From the NCBI RefSeq assembly GCF_019449275.2, contig NZ_JAHZQZ020000012.1, positions 372,001-436,000 of the forward strand: DNA of 64,000 nucleotides. The letters are read 5' to 3'. This DNA is from Microbacterium sp. HD4P20. Lineage in GTDB: Bacteria > Actinomycetota > Actinomycetes > Actinomycetales > Microbacteriaceae. How positions within the stretch are numbered: position 1 is the first letter of the stretch; each line of letters opens with the position of its first letter. This document shows positions 56,271-64,000 of this stretch, one piece after another. The notes beneath the pieces were generated by a model that was given only the letters and a program-made list of their open reading frames with translations, was not told the DNA's origin and did not search any database. The position numbers were made by a program, and so were the translations under genes.

Positions 56271-57194
56271 CTACGGCGCCACCCACGAAGCGGGCGCTGT
56301 CGGCGCGGGCAGCCGGTTCTCTTCGGCGTACACCGGCGACGACAGCAGGAACGGGATCGCGGCCCCGCGGGGCTCATCGAGGGGCTCATCCGGGAACGCG
56401 GCCTCGATCGTCGCGTGACGCTCGGCCACTCCCGCCCGGAACTCGGGGTGGGTGAGGATGAACATGTCGCCGCGCAGGATGCCGGCCAGCACGCGCTCGC
56501 CCGCCTCATCGGCGCTCATGTACGGCTGCTCGCGGGCGGCCTCGGTGAACGCCGGGGGCGGCGGGGCGTAGCCGGACTCGCCGTACTGCGCGGGACGGTT
56601 GGACACCGCGGCGGCAATGTTGCTGTGGGTCGGTCCGGGGCAGTACGCCGCGACGGAGATGCCCTCGCCGAGCAGTTCGATGTGCAGCGCCTCCGACAGC
56701 CCGATCACCGCCGCCTTCGTCATCGAGTACAGCCCTGCCACGATCGGCATGAGGCCCGCCATCGACGACGTGTTCACGACGGCGCCGCCTTCTCCGTGGG
56801 CGCGGATCTTGGGCACGAACGCCTGGATGCCGTTGCCCACGCCCTTGATGTTGACGTCGATGATCCAGTCCCAGTCACTCGGCGTGGCATCCATGACGGG
56901 ACCGGTCAGCCCGATGCCGGCGTTGTTGACGAGCACGTCGATGCGACCGAAGCGCTGCTCGACCGTGTCGGCGGCCGCCTTCATCGCAGCCAGGTCCGTC
57001 ACGTCGACCTGCATCGCGTGCACCGCGAGACCGCGTTCGGCGAAGACCGCGGCGGTCTCATCGAGATGCGGGGCCGTGCGCCCCGTCACCACGACGGTCA
57101 TACCCGCGCGCGCGAGCGCCAGCGCGATGCCGCGCCCGATCCCACTCGACCCTCCCGTGACGACGGCGACCTTGCCCGAGACATCCTTCAACAT
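56271..57194 (-). CDS. Short-chain dehydrogenase/reductase
   Basis: A 307-residue classical SDR. The nucleotide motif is TGGSSGIG (13-20), NNAG is at 90-93, and the catalytic Ser144, Tyr156 and Lys160 are present (NTSSMAG, YSMTK). It has an extended C-terminus of about 60 residues. It lacks the insertion typical of mycofactocin-coupled SDRs, so ordinary NAD(P) use is likely. It is divergent from the alcohol dehydrogenase at 57375 with a degenerate IclR palindrome in between. Confidence 0.9.
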   Translation of the reverse strand: MLKDVSGKVAVVTGGSSGIGRGIALALARAGMTVVVTGRTAPHLDETAAVFAERGLAVHAMQVDVTDLAAMKAAADTVEQRFGRIDVLVNNAGIGLTGPVMDATPSDWDWIIDVNIKGVGNGIQAFVPKIRAHGEGGAVVNTSSMAGLMPIVAGLYSMTKAAVIGLSEALHIELLGEGISVAAYCPGPTHSNIAAAVSNRPAQYGESGYAPPPPAFTEAAREQPYMSADEAGERVLAGILRGDMFILTHPEFRAGVAERHATIEAAFPDEPLDEPRGAAIPFLLSSPVYAEENRLPAPTAPASWVAP

Positions 57195-57257
57195 GCGCGC
57201 TCCTTCGTGCTGGTGTGCGCCCAGTCAACGTGACGGCGCAGGCACTTTCCGCTTTCC

Positions 57258-57272
57258 TTCCGTGCGGCGAAA
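57258..57272. promoter_or_regulatory. IclR operator, copy 3 (degenerate)
   Basis: TTCCGTGCGGCGAAA matches 11 of the 14 defined positions of TTCCGCCnGGCGGAA. It lies between the divergent SDR and alcohol dehydrogenase genes. Confidence 0.5.
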
Positions 57273-57374
57273 GCCCCCTGGTCACGTGCGCCGCGCGGGC
57301 GACACGGTAGAGGAAGACCGCAGCCGGCGTCGTCGCCGGCGGCTGACAGCGCAGTCCTCAGCGAAAGGCAGTCC

Positions 57375-58538
57375 ATGAGCACGACGACCAGCGCGGCCGG
57401 CAGCGCCGCCCCGGCCCGGCAGTCCGCCACGACGACCCGGGCGGTCGTGTGCCGGGCGCCGGGCACACCGTGGGAGGTCACCGAACTGGACTTGGACGAG
57501 CCTCGCGCGAACGAGGTGCGGGTCAAGGTGTACGCCGCCGGGCTGTGTCATTCCGACGACCACATCCAGAAGGGTGACGCTCCGATGCGGATGCCGGTGG
57601 TCGGTGGTCACGAGGGGTGCGGCATCGTCGACGCCGTCGGTGACGGGGTCACGCGCGTCAAGGTCGGCGACCGCATCGTCTTCTCGTTCATCCCGGCGTG
57701 CGGCAAGTGCCGCTACTGCTCGACCGGCCGGCAGAACCTGTGCGACGAGGGCAAGAACGCCTCGACGGGTGAGTTCTCCGACGGCACGTTCCGCTTCCGC
57801 CAGGACGGCGTGGACTTCGGCGGGCTGTGCGTTCTGGGCACGTTCTCGCAGTACACGGTCGTCTCGGAGTACTCCGTCGTGCCGGTGGCCGCCGATCTGC
57901 CGTTCGAGGTCGGCGCCGTGATCGGATGCGGCGTGCCCACCGGGTGGGGATCGGCCGTCCATGCGGCAGGCGTGCAGGCCGGCCAGACCGTCGTCATCTT
58001 CGGCGCGGGCGGCGTGGGCAGCAATGCCGTCCAGGGTGCGGCGCTCGCCGGCGCCGAGCGCGTCGTCGTCGTCGATCCGGTGCCGTTCAAGCGCGAGATG
58101 GCCGAGGTCTTCGGGGCGACGCACACGTTCGAGACCGCCGAGGAGGCGACTGACTTCGTCGCCGGATCCACGTGGGGCGAGCTCGCCGACCACGCGATCA
58201 TCACCGTGGGCGTGCTGCACGACAAGGTGATCCACGACGCGCTCAACATCGTCGGAAAGACCGGCCAGGTGACGATCACGGCCGTGGGCAACGGCTGGAT
58301 CGACGAGAACCCGGGCATGCTCATCGGCTTCCAGCGCCGCATCCAGGGCGCGATCTACGGGGCGTGCAACCCGCTGGTCGACATTCCGCGACTGGTGAGC
58401 CTCTACAAGAGCGGAAAGCTCAAGGTCGACGAGCTCATCACGCGGACGTACACGCTCGATGAGGTCAACCAGGGGTACCAGGACATGCTCGACGGCAAGA
58501 ACATCCGCGGCGTCGTCCTCATCGACCACGACAACTGA
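57375..58538 (+). CDS. NDMA-dependent (mycofactocin-type) alcohol dehydrogenase 1
   Basis: A 387-residue zinc alcohol dehydrogenase. Catalytic zinc ligands are Cys58 (GLCHSDDH) and His79-Glu80 (GGHEGCG). The structural zinc site is CGKCRYCSTGRQNLC (Cys109, 112, 115, 123). The cofactor site is VVIFGAGGVGSNAVQGA. It matches the NDMA-dependent group, whose tightly bound NAD is recycled by mycofactocin in place of free NAD. The first about 22 residues are an unusual Ser/Thr/Ala-rich extension. It heads the run with the aldehyde dehydrogenase and a second such enzyme. Confidence 0.88.
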   Translation: MSTTTSAAGSAAPARQSATTTRAVVCRAPGTPWEVTELDLDEPRANEVRVKVYAAGLCHSDDHIQKGDAPMRMPVVGGHEGCGIVDAVGDGVTRVKVGDRIVFSFIPACGKCRYCSTGRQNLCDEGKNASTGEFSDGTFRFRQDGVDFGGLCVLGTFSQYTVVSEYSVVPVAADLPFEVGAVIGCGVPTGWGSAVHAAGVQAGQTVVIFGAGGVGSNAVQGAALAGAERVVVVDPVPFKREMAEVFGATHTFETAEEATDFVAGSTWGELADHAIITVGVLHDKVIHDALNIVGKTGQVTITAVGNGWIDENPGMLIGFQRRIQGAIYGACNPLVDIPRLVSLYKSGKLKVDELITRTYTLDEVNQGYQDMLDGKNIRGVVLIDHDN

Positions 58539-58559
58539 TCCATCGCAGAGGACGAAGTC

Positions 58560-60044
58560 ATGACGATCACCACACCGAATCCGACCCTCACCGATTCGCT
58601 CCTCGTCGACGGCGCACAGCTGATCGGCGGCGAATGGGTGCCCTCGCACACCGCACGCACCATCGAGGTCATCAACCCCGCCAATCGCGAGCACCTCGCA
58701 TCCGTCCCCCGCAGCGACGCGAGTGACATCGATGCCGCGGTCGAGGCGGCCGAGCGCGCGTTCCCCGCGTGGCGCGACCTCAACGCCACCGCGCGGGCGG
58801 CGCTGCTGTTCCGGTGGGCCGCGCTCATCGAAGACAACCTGGCCGAGCTCGACCAGCTCGAATCGCAGGAGGTCGGGAGGCCGCACTGGGGACCGCCGCC
58901 GATGGCGGGCCAGCTGCGCTTCATCGCCGGGCAGGCCGACAAGGTGCAGGGCGTCTCGCTTCCCACCTACTCGCCCGACGCCCTCGGCTTCACGCTGCGG
59001 GAGCCGTACGGCGTGGTGGGTGCGATCATCCCGTGGAACGCGCCCGGCCCGATGTTCGTCACCGAGGTCGGCGCGGCGATCGCGGCCGGCAACACCATCG
59101 TGATGAAGCCCGCCGAAGACGCACCGCTGACGCCGCTCGCGCTGGCGAGACTGTCGATCCAGGCCGGCATCCCGGCAGGCGTGATCAACGTCGTCACCGG
59201 TTATGGGCACGAAGCCGGCGCTGCGCTCCCCGCGCATCCGCGCATCCGGCGCATGGGCTTCACCGGCTCGCCCTTCACCGGCTCTCTCATCATGGCGGCG
59301 TGCGCCGAGAACCTCACGCCGCTGCACCTGGAGCTCGGCGGCAAGTCGCCCCAGGTGGTGTTCCCGGATGCGGATCTCGACGTGGCCGTGCCGGCCATGG
59401 TGTCGGGCATCACGCTCAACACCGGGCAGATCTGCGCCGCCGGGTCGCGCGTCGTCGTGCTGCGCAGCGTCCACGACGAGCTCGTCGAGCGGCTGGCGAC
59501 CCAGATGCAGAAGATCACCGTCGGACCATGGAATCAGCCCGTCAACATGGGGCCGCTCATCAACGAGAAGCAGCACGACCGGGTGCTCGGCTATATCGAG
59601 GCGGGAAAGGATGCCGGCGCGGAACTGGTGACCGGCGGCGGGGTTCCCCGGGGCGGCGACTACGGCGACGGGTTCTTCGTCGAGCCGACCCTGTTCGACG
59701 GGGTGTCGCCCGATATGAAGATCGCCCGGGAGGAGATCTTCGGACCCGTGCTCTCGGTCATCGCCGTCGACGACGAGCGCGAGGCGATCGAGGTCGCCAA
59801 CGGCACCGACTACGGCCTCGTCGCGTCGGTGTGGACCCGCGACGTCGGCACCGCCATCCGCATGAGCCGCGCCCTGCAGGCGGGCCAGGTCGCGGTCAAC
59901 AACGCCCTCGGCGCCGCGGTCATCGGCGGCCCGTTCGGCGGCTACAAGTCCAGCGGCTTCGGCCGCACCATGGGCGCCGACTCGGTGCTCGAGTGGACCC
60001 AGGTCAAGACCGTGTCGATGCGTCCCGCGACGCCGACGCTCTGA
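58560..60044 (+). CDS. Aldehyde dehydrogenase
   Basis: A 494-residue NAD(P)-dependent aldehyde dehydrogenase. The general base is Glu258 (LELGGKSP) and the nucleophile Cys292 (NTGQICAAGS). Other signatures are VGAIIPWNAPGPMF and a C-terminal GGYKSSGFGR. It should oxidise the aldehyde made by the flanking alcohol dehydrogenases to a carboxylate. It starts 21 bases after the first one and ends 18 bases before the second. The substrate is unknown. Confidence 0.93.
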   Translation: MTITTPNPTLTDSLLVDGAQLIGGEWVPSHTARTIEVINPANREHLASVPRSDASDIDAAVEAAERAFPAWRDLNATARAALLFRWAALIEDNLAELDQLESQEVGRPHWGPPPMAGQLRFIAGQADKVQGVSLPTYSPDALGFTLREPYGVVGAIIPWNAPGPMFVTEVGAAIAAGNTIVMKPAEDAPLTPLALARLSIQAGIPAGVINVVTGYGHEAGAALPAHPRIRRMGFTGSPFTGSLIMAACAENLTPLHLELGGKSPQVVFPDADLDVAVPAMVSGITLNTGQICAAGSRVVVLRSVHDELVERLATQMQKITVGPWNQPVNMGPLINEKQHDRVLGYIEAGKDAGAELVTGGGVPRGGDYGDGFFVEPTLFDGVSPDMKIAREEIFGPVLSVIAVDDEREAIEVANGTDYGLVASVWTRDVGTAIRMSRALQAGQVAVNNALGAAVIGGPFGGYKSSGFGRTMGADSVLEWTQVKTVSMRPATPTL

Positions 60045-60062
60045 GAGGCAGGCAGTTCAGCC

Positions 60063-61193
60063 ATGGCAACCATCACCACACGCGCAGCCGTCGCGCACAG
60101 TCCTCACCAGGGGTGGGAGCTGACCGAACTGCAGCTCGACGATCCGAAGGAGCACGAGGTCCGCATCAAGCTCGTGGCGTCGGGTCTGTGCCATTCCGAC
60201 CACCACATCACCGAGGGAGACGCCCCTGTGCGCCTTCCGATCGTGGGCGGCCACGAGGGCGCGGGCATCGTCGAGTCGGTCGGCCCGAACGTGCGCCGCG
60301 TGAAGCCCGGCGATCGCGTCGTTCTGTCGTACATCCCCGCTTGCGGGGCCTGCCGCCCGTGTTCGACCGGTCACCAGAACATGTGCGTCAAGGGCCTCAA
60401 CGCCGGGACCGGCATGTTCCTCGACGGCACCTACCGCTTCCACCGCGACGGCGAAGACTATGGGGGGTTCTGCTCGCTGGGCACCTTCTCGGAGTACGCC
60501 GTCGTTTCGGAGTGGGCGGTCGTGCCGCTGCCCGGCCACATCCCCTTCACCGTCGCCTCGCTGGTCGGCTGCGGCGTGCCCACCGGCTGGGGGTCGGCGG
60601 TGTACGCCGCCGGCGTGCGAGCCGGCGACACCGTCGTCATCTTCGGGGCCGGGGGAGTCGGCAGCAACGCGGTGCAGGGTGCCCGCTTCGCCGGAGCCAA
60701 GGACGTCATCGTCATCGACCCCGTCGAGTTCAAGCGCGAGAACGCGCTGACGTTCGGTGCCACGCAGACCTTCGCAACGGCGCAGGAGGCGCACGACTTC
60801 GTGGTGTCGAGCACGTGGGGGCAGCTCGCCGATCACGCCATCATGACGCCCAATGCCGTCACCGAAGAGATGGTCAACGCCGCCGTCATGATGACGGGCA
60901 AGGGCGGCAAGGTCACGATCACCGCGGTGGGCCACCTCACCGAGAAGGCGGTGCACGTGCACGCCGGGATGCTGATCGGCTATCAGCGTCAGATCCGCGG
61001 CGCCCTTTTCGGCGACTGCAACCCGCTGTACGACATCCCGCGCCTGCTGCGGCTGTACGACTCCGGAGACCTGAAGCTCGACGAGCTCGTCAGTCGCACG
61101 TACTCGCTCGACCAGGTCAACGAGGCCTACGACGACCTCGTCGCGGGCCGCAACATCCGGGGTGTCATCGTCCACGACCCCGCGCTGGCCTGA
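60063..61193 (+). CDS. NDMA-dependent (mycofactocin-type) alcohol dehydrogenase 2
   Basis: A 376-residue close relative of the dehydrogenase at 57375. Zinc ligands are Cys43 and His64-Glu65, the structural site CGACRPCSTGHQNMC (Cys94, 97, 100, 108), and the cofactor motif VVIFGAGGVGSNAVQGA. The shared GCGVPTGWGSAV segment shows recent common origin or strong constraint. Two such enzymes around one aldehyde dehydrogenase suggest two alcohols, a diol, or heteromer formation. Confidence 0.88.
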   Translation: MATITTRAAVAHSPHQGWELTELQLDDPKEHEVRIKLVASGLCHSDHHITEGDAPVRLPIVGGHEGAGIVESVGPNVRRVKPGDRVVLSYIPACGACRPCSTGHQNMCVKGLNAGTGMFLDGTYRFHRDGEDYGGFCSLGTFSEYAVVSEWAVVPLPGHIPFTVASLVGCGVPTGWGSAVYAAGVRAGDTVVIFGAGGVGSNAVQGARFAGAKDVIVIDPVEFKRENALTFGATQTFATAQEAHDFVVSSTWGQLADHAIMTPNAVTEEMVNAAVMMTGKGGKVTITAVGHLTEKAVHVHAGMLIGYQRQIRGALFGDCNPLYDIPRLLRLYDSGDLKLDELVSRTYSLDQVNEAYDDLVAGRNIRGVIVHDPALA

Positions 61194-61242
61194 GCCGGGA
61201 CGTCCGTCCGCCCACGCGCACCGCTTTCAGGAAGGAATCCCG

Positions 61243-61791
61243 ATGCCCAACGCCATCCTCGATCCGACAGGTCGCGCGGCCGCCGCCGACGCGGCCTCGC
61301 TGGGTGGGCTCGCACCGCGGCGGGCAGACTTGCGCGGGGCGCGCGTCGGTCTGCTCGACAACACCAAGCACAACGCGATGCTGTTCCTCACCGAGGTGGG
61401 GCGGCTGCTGGTCTCGGAGCACGGCGCCGCCGACGTTTCGATCGTTGAGACCAAGGCGAGCTTCTCGGTGCCGGTGGGCGACGACATCGTGTCGCGCTAC
61501 CGGGAGGCCTGCGACGTCGTGATCACAGGGGTGGGTGACTGCGGATCGTGCAGCGCCGCCGCCGTGGCGGACGGGATCAACTTCGAGCGCGCCGGCATCC
61601 CCGCCGCAGTGGTGCTGACGGACGCTTTCCTCACGACCGGCCGGACGATGGCCCGCGTGCAGGGCGCACCGGACTACGAGTGGATCACCACTGAGCACCC
61701 GATGGCGGTGCTCGATCCGGCGCAGGTGAAGGCGCGCGCGCGGATGCTGCTTCCGCAGGTCGCTGCCGCGCTCGTCGGGGGCGGGCGATGA
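61243..61791 (+). CDS. UGSC-family protein (Cys form)
   Basis: A 182-residue protein. The motif VGDCGSCSAAAVADGI places Cys100 and Cys103 at the UGSC site, where some relatives have selenocysteine. The surrounding GVGD...DGINFERAGIPAAVVLTDAF is the conserved core. A redox or thiol function is expected, but the family is uncharacterised. AGGAAGGA (61229-61236) lies ahead of ATG 61243; the open frame extends upstream without a ribosome site. It overlaps the next gene by 4 bases (ATGA). Confidence 0.83.
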   Translation: MPNAILDPTGRAAAADAASLGGLAPRRADLRGARVGLLDNTKHNAMLFLTEVGRLLVSEHGAADVSIVETKASFSVPVGDDIVSRYREACDVVITGVGDCGSCSAAAVADGINFERAGIPAAVVLTDAFLTTGRTMARVQGAPDYEWITTEHPMAVLDPAQVKARARMLLPQVAAALVGGGR

Positions 61792-62858
61792 GCGCGCCGG
61801 CGGTCGAGGCCGAGCTCGACGCGGATGCCGCGCAGCGGGCGATCGAGCACTGCTACGAGCAGGGCTGGAGCGACGGGCTTCCACTCGTTCCCGCCACCCG
61901 TCCGCTGGTGGACGCGTTCCTCGCGGCCGCCGGCCGGCCCGCGGACGAGGTCATCGGTCACATGCCGCAGGTGGATCGTACGGTGAACGTCGAGCTCGCC
62001 GCGATCAACGCCGCGATGGCGGGTTGCCGGCCCGAGTACTTCCCCGTCGTGCTGGCGGCCTGGGAGGCGCTCATGCGCGAGCGGGCCGCAAAGGGCGGGG
62101 GCTGGCAGTCGACCAGCGGTCCGGCACCCCTGATCATCGTCAACGGTCCGATCCGCGAGCGACTCGGCTTCAACAGCACGGGCGGCGTGTTCGGGCCGGG
62201 GTTCCGTCCCAATGCCACGGTCGCCCGTGCGATCGGTCTCATCGTGCGCAACGCTTTCGGCGTGATTCCGCACGAGCTCGAACAGGCCACCCAGGGCCTT
62301 CCGGGTCGATGGTCGATCTGCTTCGGCGAGAACGAAGAGGACAGCCCGTGGCCGCCGCTCGCGGCCGAGCTCGGCGTCCCCGGCGACGCAGTGACCGCAA
62401 CCCTGCTGCGCACGTGCGAGTACGTCGACAACCGCCACACCAGCGACCCGGAGCAGCTGCTCGGCGATTTCGCCGACACGATCGGGCGGTCGGGCTCGTG
62501 GATCTTCCAGCATGCCGGTGCCGGCGTCGTGCTCTGTCCCGAGCACGCCGATCTGCTCGCGCGCGCCGGCTACAGTCGCGCGGACGTGCAGCGCTGGCTC
62601 GCCGAGCACTCGGGCCGCTCGACCGAGGCGCTGGCCCGGGCGGGGAAGGACTTCGCCGAGAAGGGCGTCCGACGCCCCGGCGACGGGACGCCCGGCGACC
62701 GCTTCCAGCGGACGATCCCCGAGGGCGCCGAGTCGAGCATCCTCGTCGCCGTCGCGGGGTCGCGGACCGCCGGCATCTCGATGGTCGTGCGCTTCTTCGC
62801 CGACTGGTCGGGCACCGGGGTGCCGATCGTGACCGCCGCGCCCGCGGATGCCGCATGA
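61788..62858 (+). CDS. Uncharacterised protein coupled to the UGSC gene
   Basis: A 356-residue soluble protein. Notable segments are AIEHCYEQGWSDGLPLVPAT near the start, LAAINAAMAGCRPEYFPVVL, GWQSTSGPAPLIIVNGPIRE, then FNSTGGVFGPGFRPNATVAR and RWSICFGENEEDSPWPPLAA. I recall such proteins near UGSC genes, but no reaction is known. The ATG overlaps the UGSC stop, so the two are probably made in equal amounts and may form one enzyme. Confidence 0.78.
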   Translation: MSAPAVEAELDADAAQRAIEHCYEQGWSDGLPLVPATRPLVDAFLAAAGRPADEVIGHMPQVDRTVNVELAAINAAMAGCRPEYFPVVLAAWEALMRERAAKGGGWQSTSGPAPLIIVNGPIRERLGFNSTGGVFGPGFRPNATVARAIGLIVRNAFGVIPHELEQATQGLPGRWSICFGENEEDSPWPPLAAELGVPGDAVTATLLRTCEYVDNRHTSDPEQLLGDFADTIGRSGSWIFQHAGAGVVLCPEHADLLARAGYSRADVQRWLAEHSGRSTEALARAGKDFAEKGVRRPGDGTPGDRFQRTIPEGAESSILVAVAGSRTAGISMVVRFFADWSGTGVPIVTAAPADAA

Positions 62859-62922
62859 TCGGCCCTCGCACTCCACGTACGGGCCGCATGCCGGCCGAAC
62901 ACCCAACGAAGGCGAGTCGCAG

Positions 62923-64000
62923 ATGACCCAGATGGTGCGTGCCGCAGTCCAGACCGGACCGCGAGCGATCGAGATGCGTGAGTTCGCGCGCCCGAAGGTA
63001 GGCGCCGACGACGGCCTGCTCCGGGTGGAGGCGAACGGCATCTGCGGAAGCGACATCGAGATCTACCGCGGTCACATCGGCACGAACCGGGACCCGTTCA
63101 TCCCAGGCCATGAGCCGATGGGGATCATCGAGGAGCTGGGCGATCGCGCCGCCGAGCGCTGGGGCGTCGAGGTCGGCGACCGCGTCGCCCTCGAGGTCAT
63201 CGTGCCGTGTCGCGCGTGCCACGACTGCCTCAGCGGCCGGTACCAGGCCTGCCGGTTCCGCAAGTACGGGCACGGCGTCACCGGCATCGACGTCGAGCCG
63301 AGCCTGTGGGGAGGTTTCGCCGAGTACCTCTACCTCTCGCCCAACACGGTGCTGCACAAGATCGACAAGACGCTGCCGGTGGAGATCGCCGCGATGTACA
63401 ACCCGCTCGGAGCGGGCGTGCGCTGGGCGGTCGATCTCGGCGAGGTCGGCCTGGGGGACTCGCTCCTCGTGCTGGGCGCGGGGCAGCGGGGCCTCGCGGC
63501 CGTCATCGCGGCGAAGGCCGCCGGCGCCTCCCAGGTGTTCGTGACGGGCCTGGAGAGCGACGCGCACAAACTCGCCGCGGCGCGAGAACTCGGGGCGGAC
63601 CACACGTTCGTCGTCGATGGCGACGATCCCGTGGATGTCGTGGCGGCGGTACACGATCTCACCGATGGCCGCGGCGTCGACGTCGCGCTCGAGGTGACGC
63701 CGATGGCGGCCAAGCCCATCACCGATGCCATGCTCGCGACCCGCCATGGTGGCCGGGTCGTGCTCGCAGGACTAAAGGGGCACCGCGAGATCCCCATCAC
63801 GACCGACCTCATCATCAATCGGGCTCTCACCATCAAGGGCGCCTTCGGCGTCGACTCGACCGCCAATAAGAAGGCCATCGCACTGCTGGAGTCGGGGCGT
63901 TTCCCGCTGGAGAAGCTGCACACGCACACCTTCGGGCTCGACCAGGTGGGTGTCGCGATCGAGACGCTCGCGGGCGAGACCGACGACAAGACCGCCATCC
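62923..64000 (+). CDS. Zinc-dependent alcohol dehydrogenase-family protein (cut by window end)
   Basis: A partial medium-chain dehydrogenase, at least 359 residues, continuing past the window. Catalytic zinc ligands are Cys41 (GICGSDIEIYRGH) and His63-Glu64 (PGHEPMG). The structural zinc Cys residues are 96, 99, 102 and 110 (CRACHDCLSGRYQAC). The cofactor loop VLGAGQRGLAAVIAAKAAGA is typical of the threonine/sorbitol dehydrogenase-like branch, not the NDMA-dependent one. It follows the UGSC pair after 64 bases and probably belongs to the same unit. Confidence 0.87.
   Translation, partial: MTQMVRAAVQTGPRAIEMREFARPKVGADDGLLRVEANGICGSDIEIYRGHIGTNRDPFIPGHEPMGIIEELGDRAAERWGVEVGDRVALEVIVPCRACHDCLSGRYQACRFRKYGHGVTGIDVEPSLWGGFAEYLYLSPNTVLHKIDKTLPVEIAAMYNPLGAGVRWAVDLGEVGLGDSLLVLGAGQRGLAAVIAAKAAGASQVFVTGLESDAHKLAAARELGADHTFVVDGDDPVDVVAAVHDLTDGRGVDVALEVTPMAAKPITDAMLATRHGGRVVLAGLKGHREIPITTDLIINRALTIKGAFGVDSTANKKAIALLESGRFPLEKLHTHTFGLDQVGVAIETLAGETDDKTAI

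Noticed and set aside
56271-57194. SDR as a mycofactocin-coupled short-chain dehydrogenase
   Set aside because: It lacks the insertion after the second strand that marks that subgroup.
57282-59576. Very long open frame on the minus strand opposite the alcohol and aldehyde dehydrogenase genes
   Set aside because: High GC leaves antisense frames open. The translation is Arg/His/Asp-rich and unlike any protein, and the plus-strand genes have full catalytic motifs.
58769-61522. 917-codon plus-strand frame across three dehydrogenase genes
   Set aside because: It is out of frame with three recognisable enzymes, has an Arg-rich composition and no ribosome site.
61540-61551. Selenocysteine in the UGSC protein
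   Set aside because: Both positions of the CGSC motif are TGC Cys codons and no in-frame TGA is present.

Overview
The window is high-GC DNA from an actinobacterium, most likely of the Microbacteriaceae and probably Microbacterium-like. This is inferred from base composition, tRNA genes without an encoded CCA, a tRNA-Thr/tRNA-Met pair, a MaoC-MaoC-murB block, and a striking over-use of the word GGATGC/GCATCC. No rRNA, phage, integrase, transposase or CRISPR array was seen. The right end cuts a dehydrogenase gene. Most of the window consists of small regulated uptake and catabolic units separated by single housekeeping genes.

Left part (1-19.4 kb), polysaccharide use. A LacI-family regulator (5591-6595) sits in an operon with a pyruvyl-transferase-family protein and a sugar ABC transporter (929-5543). 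It is followed by a GH88 unsaturated uronyl hydrolase and a secreted, multidomain heparinase II/III-like lyase. Three near-identical 18-bp palindromes with a central CG precede the operon, the GH88 gene and the lyase gene, so these form one probable regulon: extracellular cleavage, uptake, then intracellular removal of the unsaturated uronic acid. After yajQ comes a maltodextrin unit: MalE-, MalF- and MalG-like proteins, a GH13 enzyme, and a translationally coupled nucleotidyltransferase-like protein. It is preceded by a different LacI-type operator.

Middle part (19.4-34 kb). A methyltransferase, a BASS-family transporter, an FBP zinc-finger protein, a PfkB kinase and tRNA-Tyr lead to a zinc importer resembling AztABCD. 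Its divergent promoters hold a Zur-like box, and AztC is flanked by two AztD-like propeller proteins. Then follow a membrane protein, a phytoene-desaturase-like oxidoreductase, a 336-bp intergenic repeat region, an inositol-phosphatase-like protein, an M23 peptidase with a repeat-rich stalk, and tRNA-Thr and tRNA-Met.

34-41 kb, a GntR-controlled catabolic unit: MmgE/PrpD, DUF4387 and AtuA-like proteins on one side; an RraA-like protein, an MFS carrier and a 2-hydroxyacid dehydrogenase on the other. Both divergent promoter regions carry the palindrome ATTTGC(T/A)ATAGCAAAT.

41-49.5 kb, mixed genes: an esterase, a NIPSNAP protein, a CPH-type copper ATPase behind a CsoR-like operator, a rhomboid protease, a DUF2510 protein, a TauE/SafE permease, two MaoC-like hydratases and murB.

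Right part (49.5-64 kb), mycofactocin-linked metabolism. mftF and mftE diverge from mftR and mftG, but mftA-D are not seen. Beyond them lies a set of genes linked by three copies of TTCCGCCnGGCGGAA, probably the operator of the IclR regulator at 54932-55768. The set comprises a CmcJ/NvfI-like oxidoreductase, an 80-residue CxxC protein, an SDR, two NDMA-dependent (mycofactocin-type) alcohol dehydrogenases around an aldehyde dehydrogenase, a UGSC-family protein with Cys in place of Sec, its coupled partner, and a zinc dehydrogenase. This looks like a dedicated alcohol-oxidation pathway of unknown substrate and is the best candidate here for an undescribed system.
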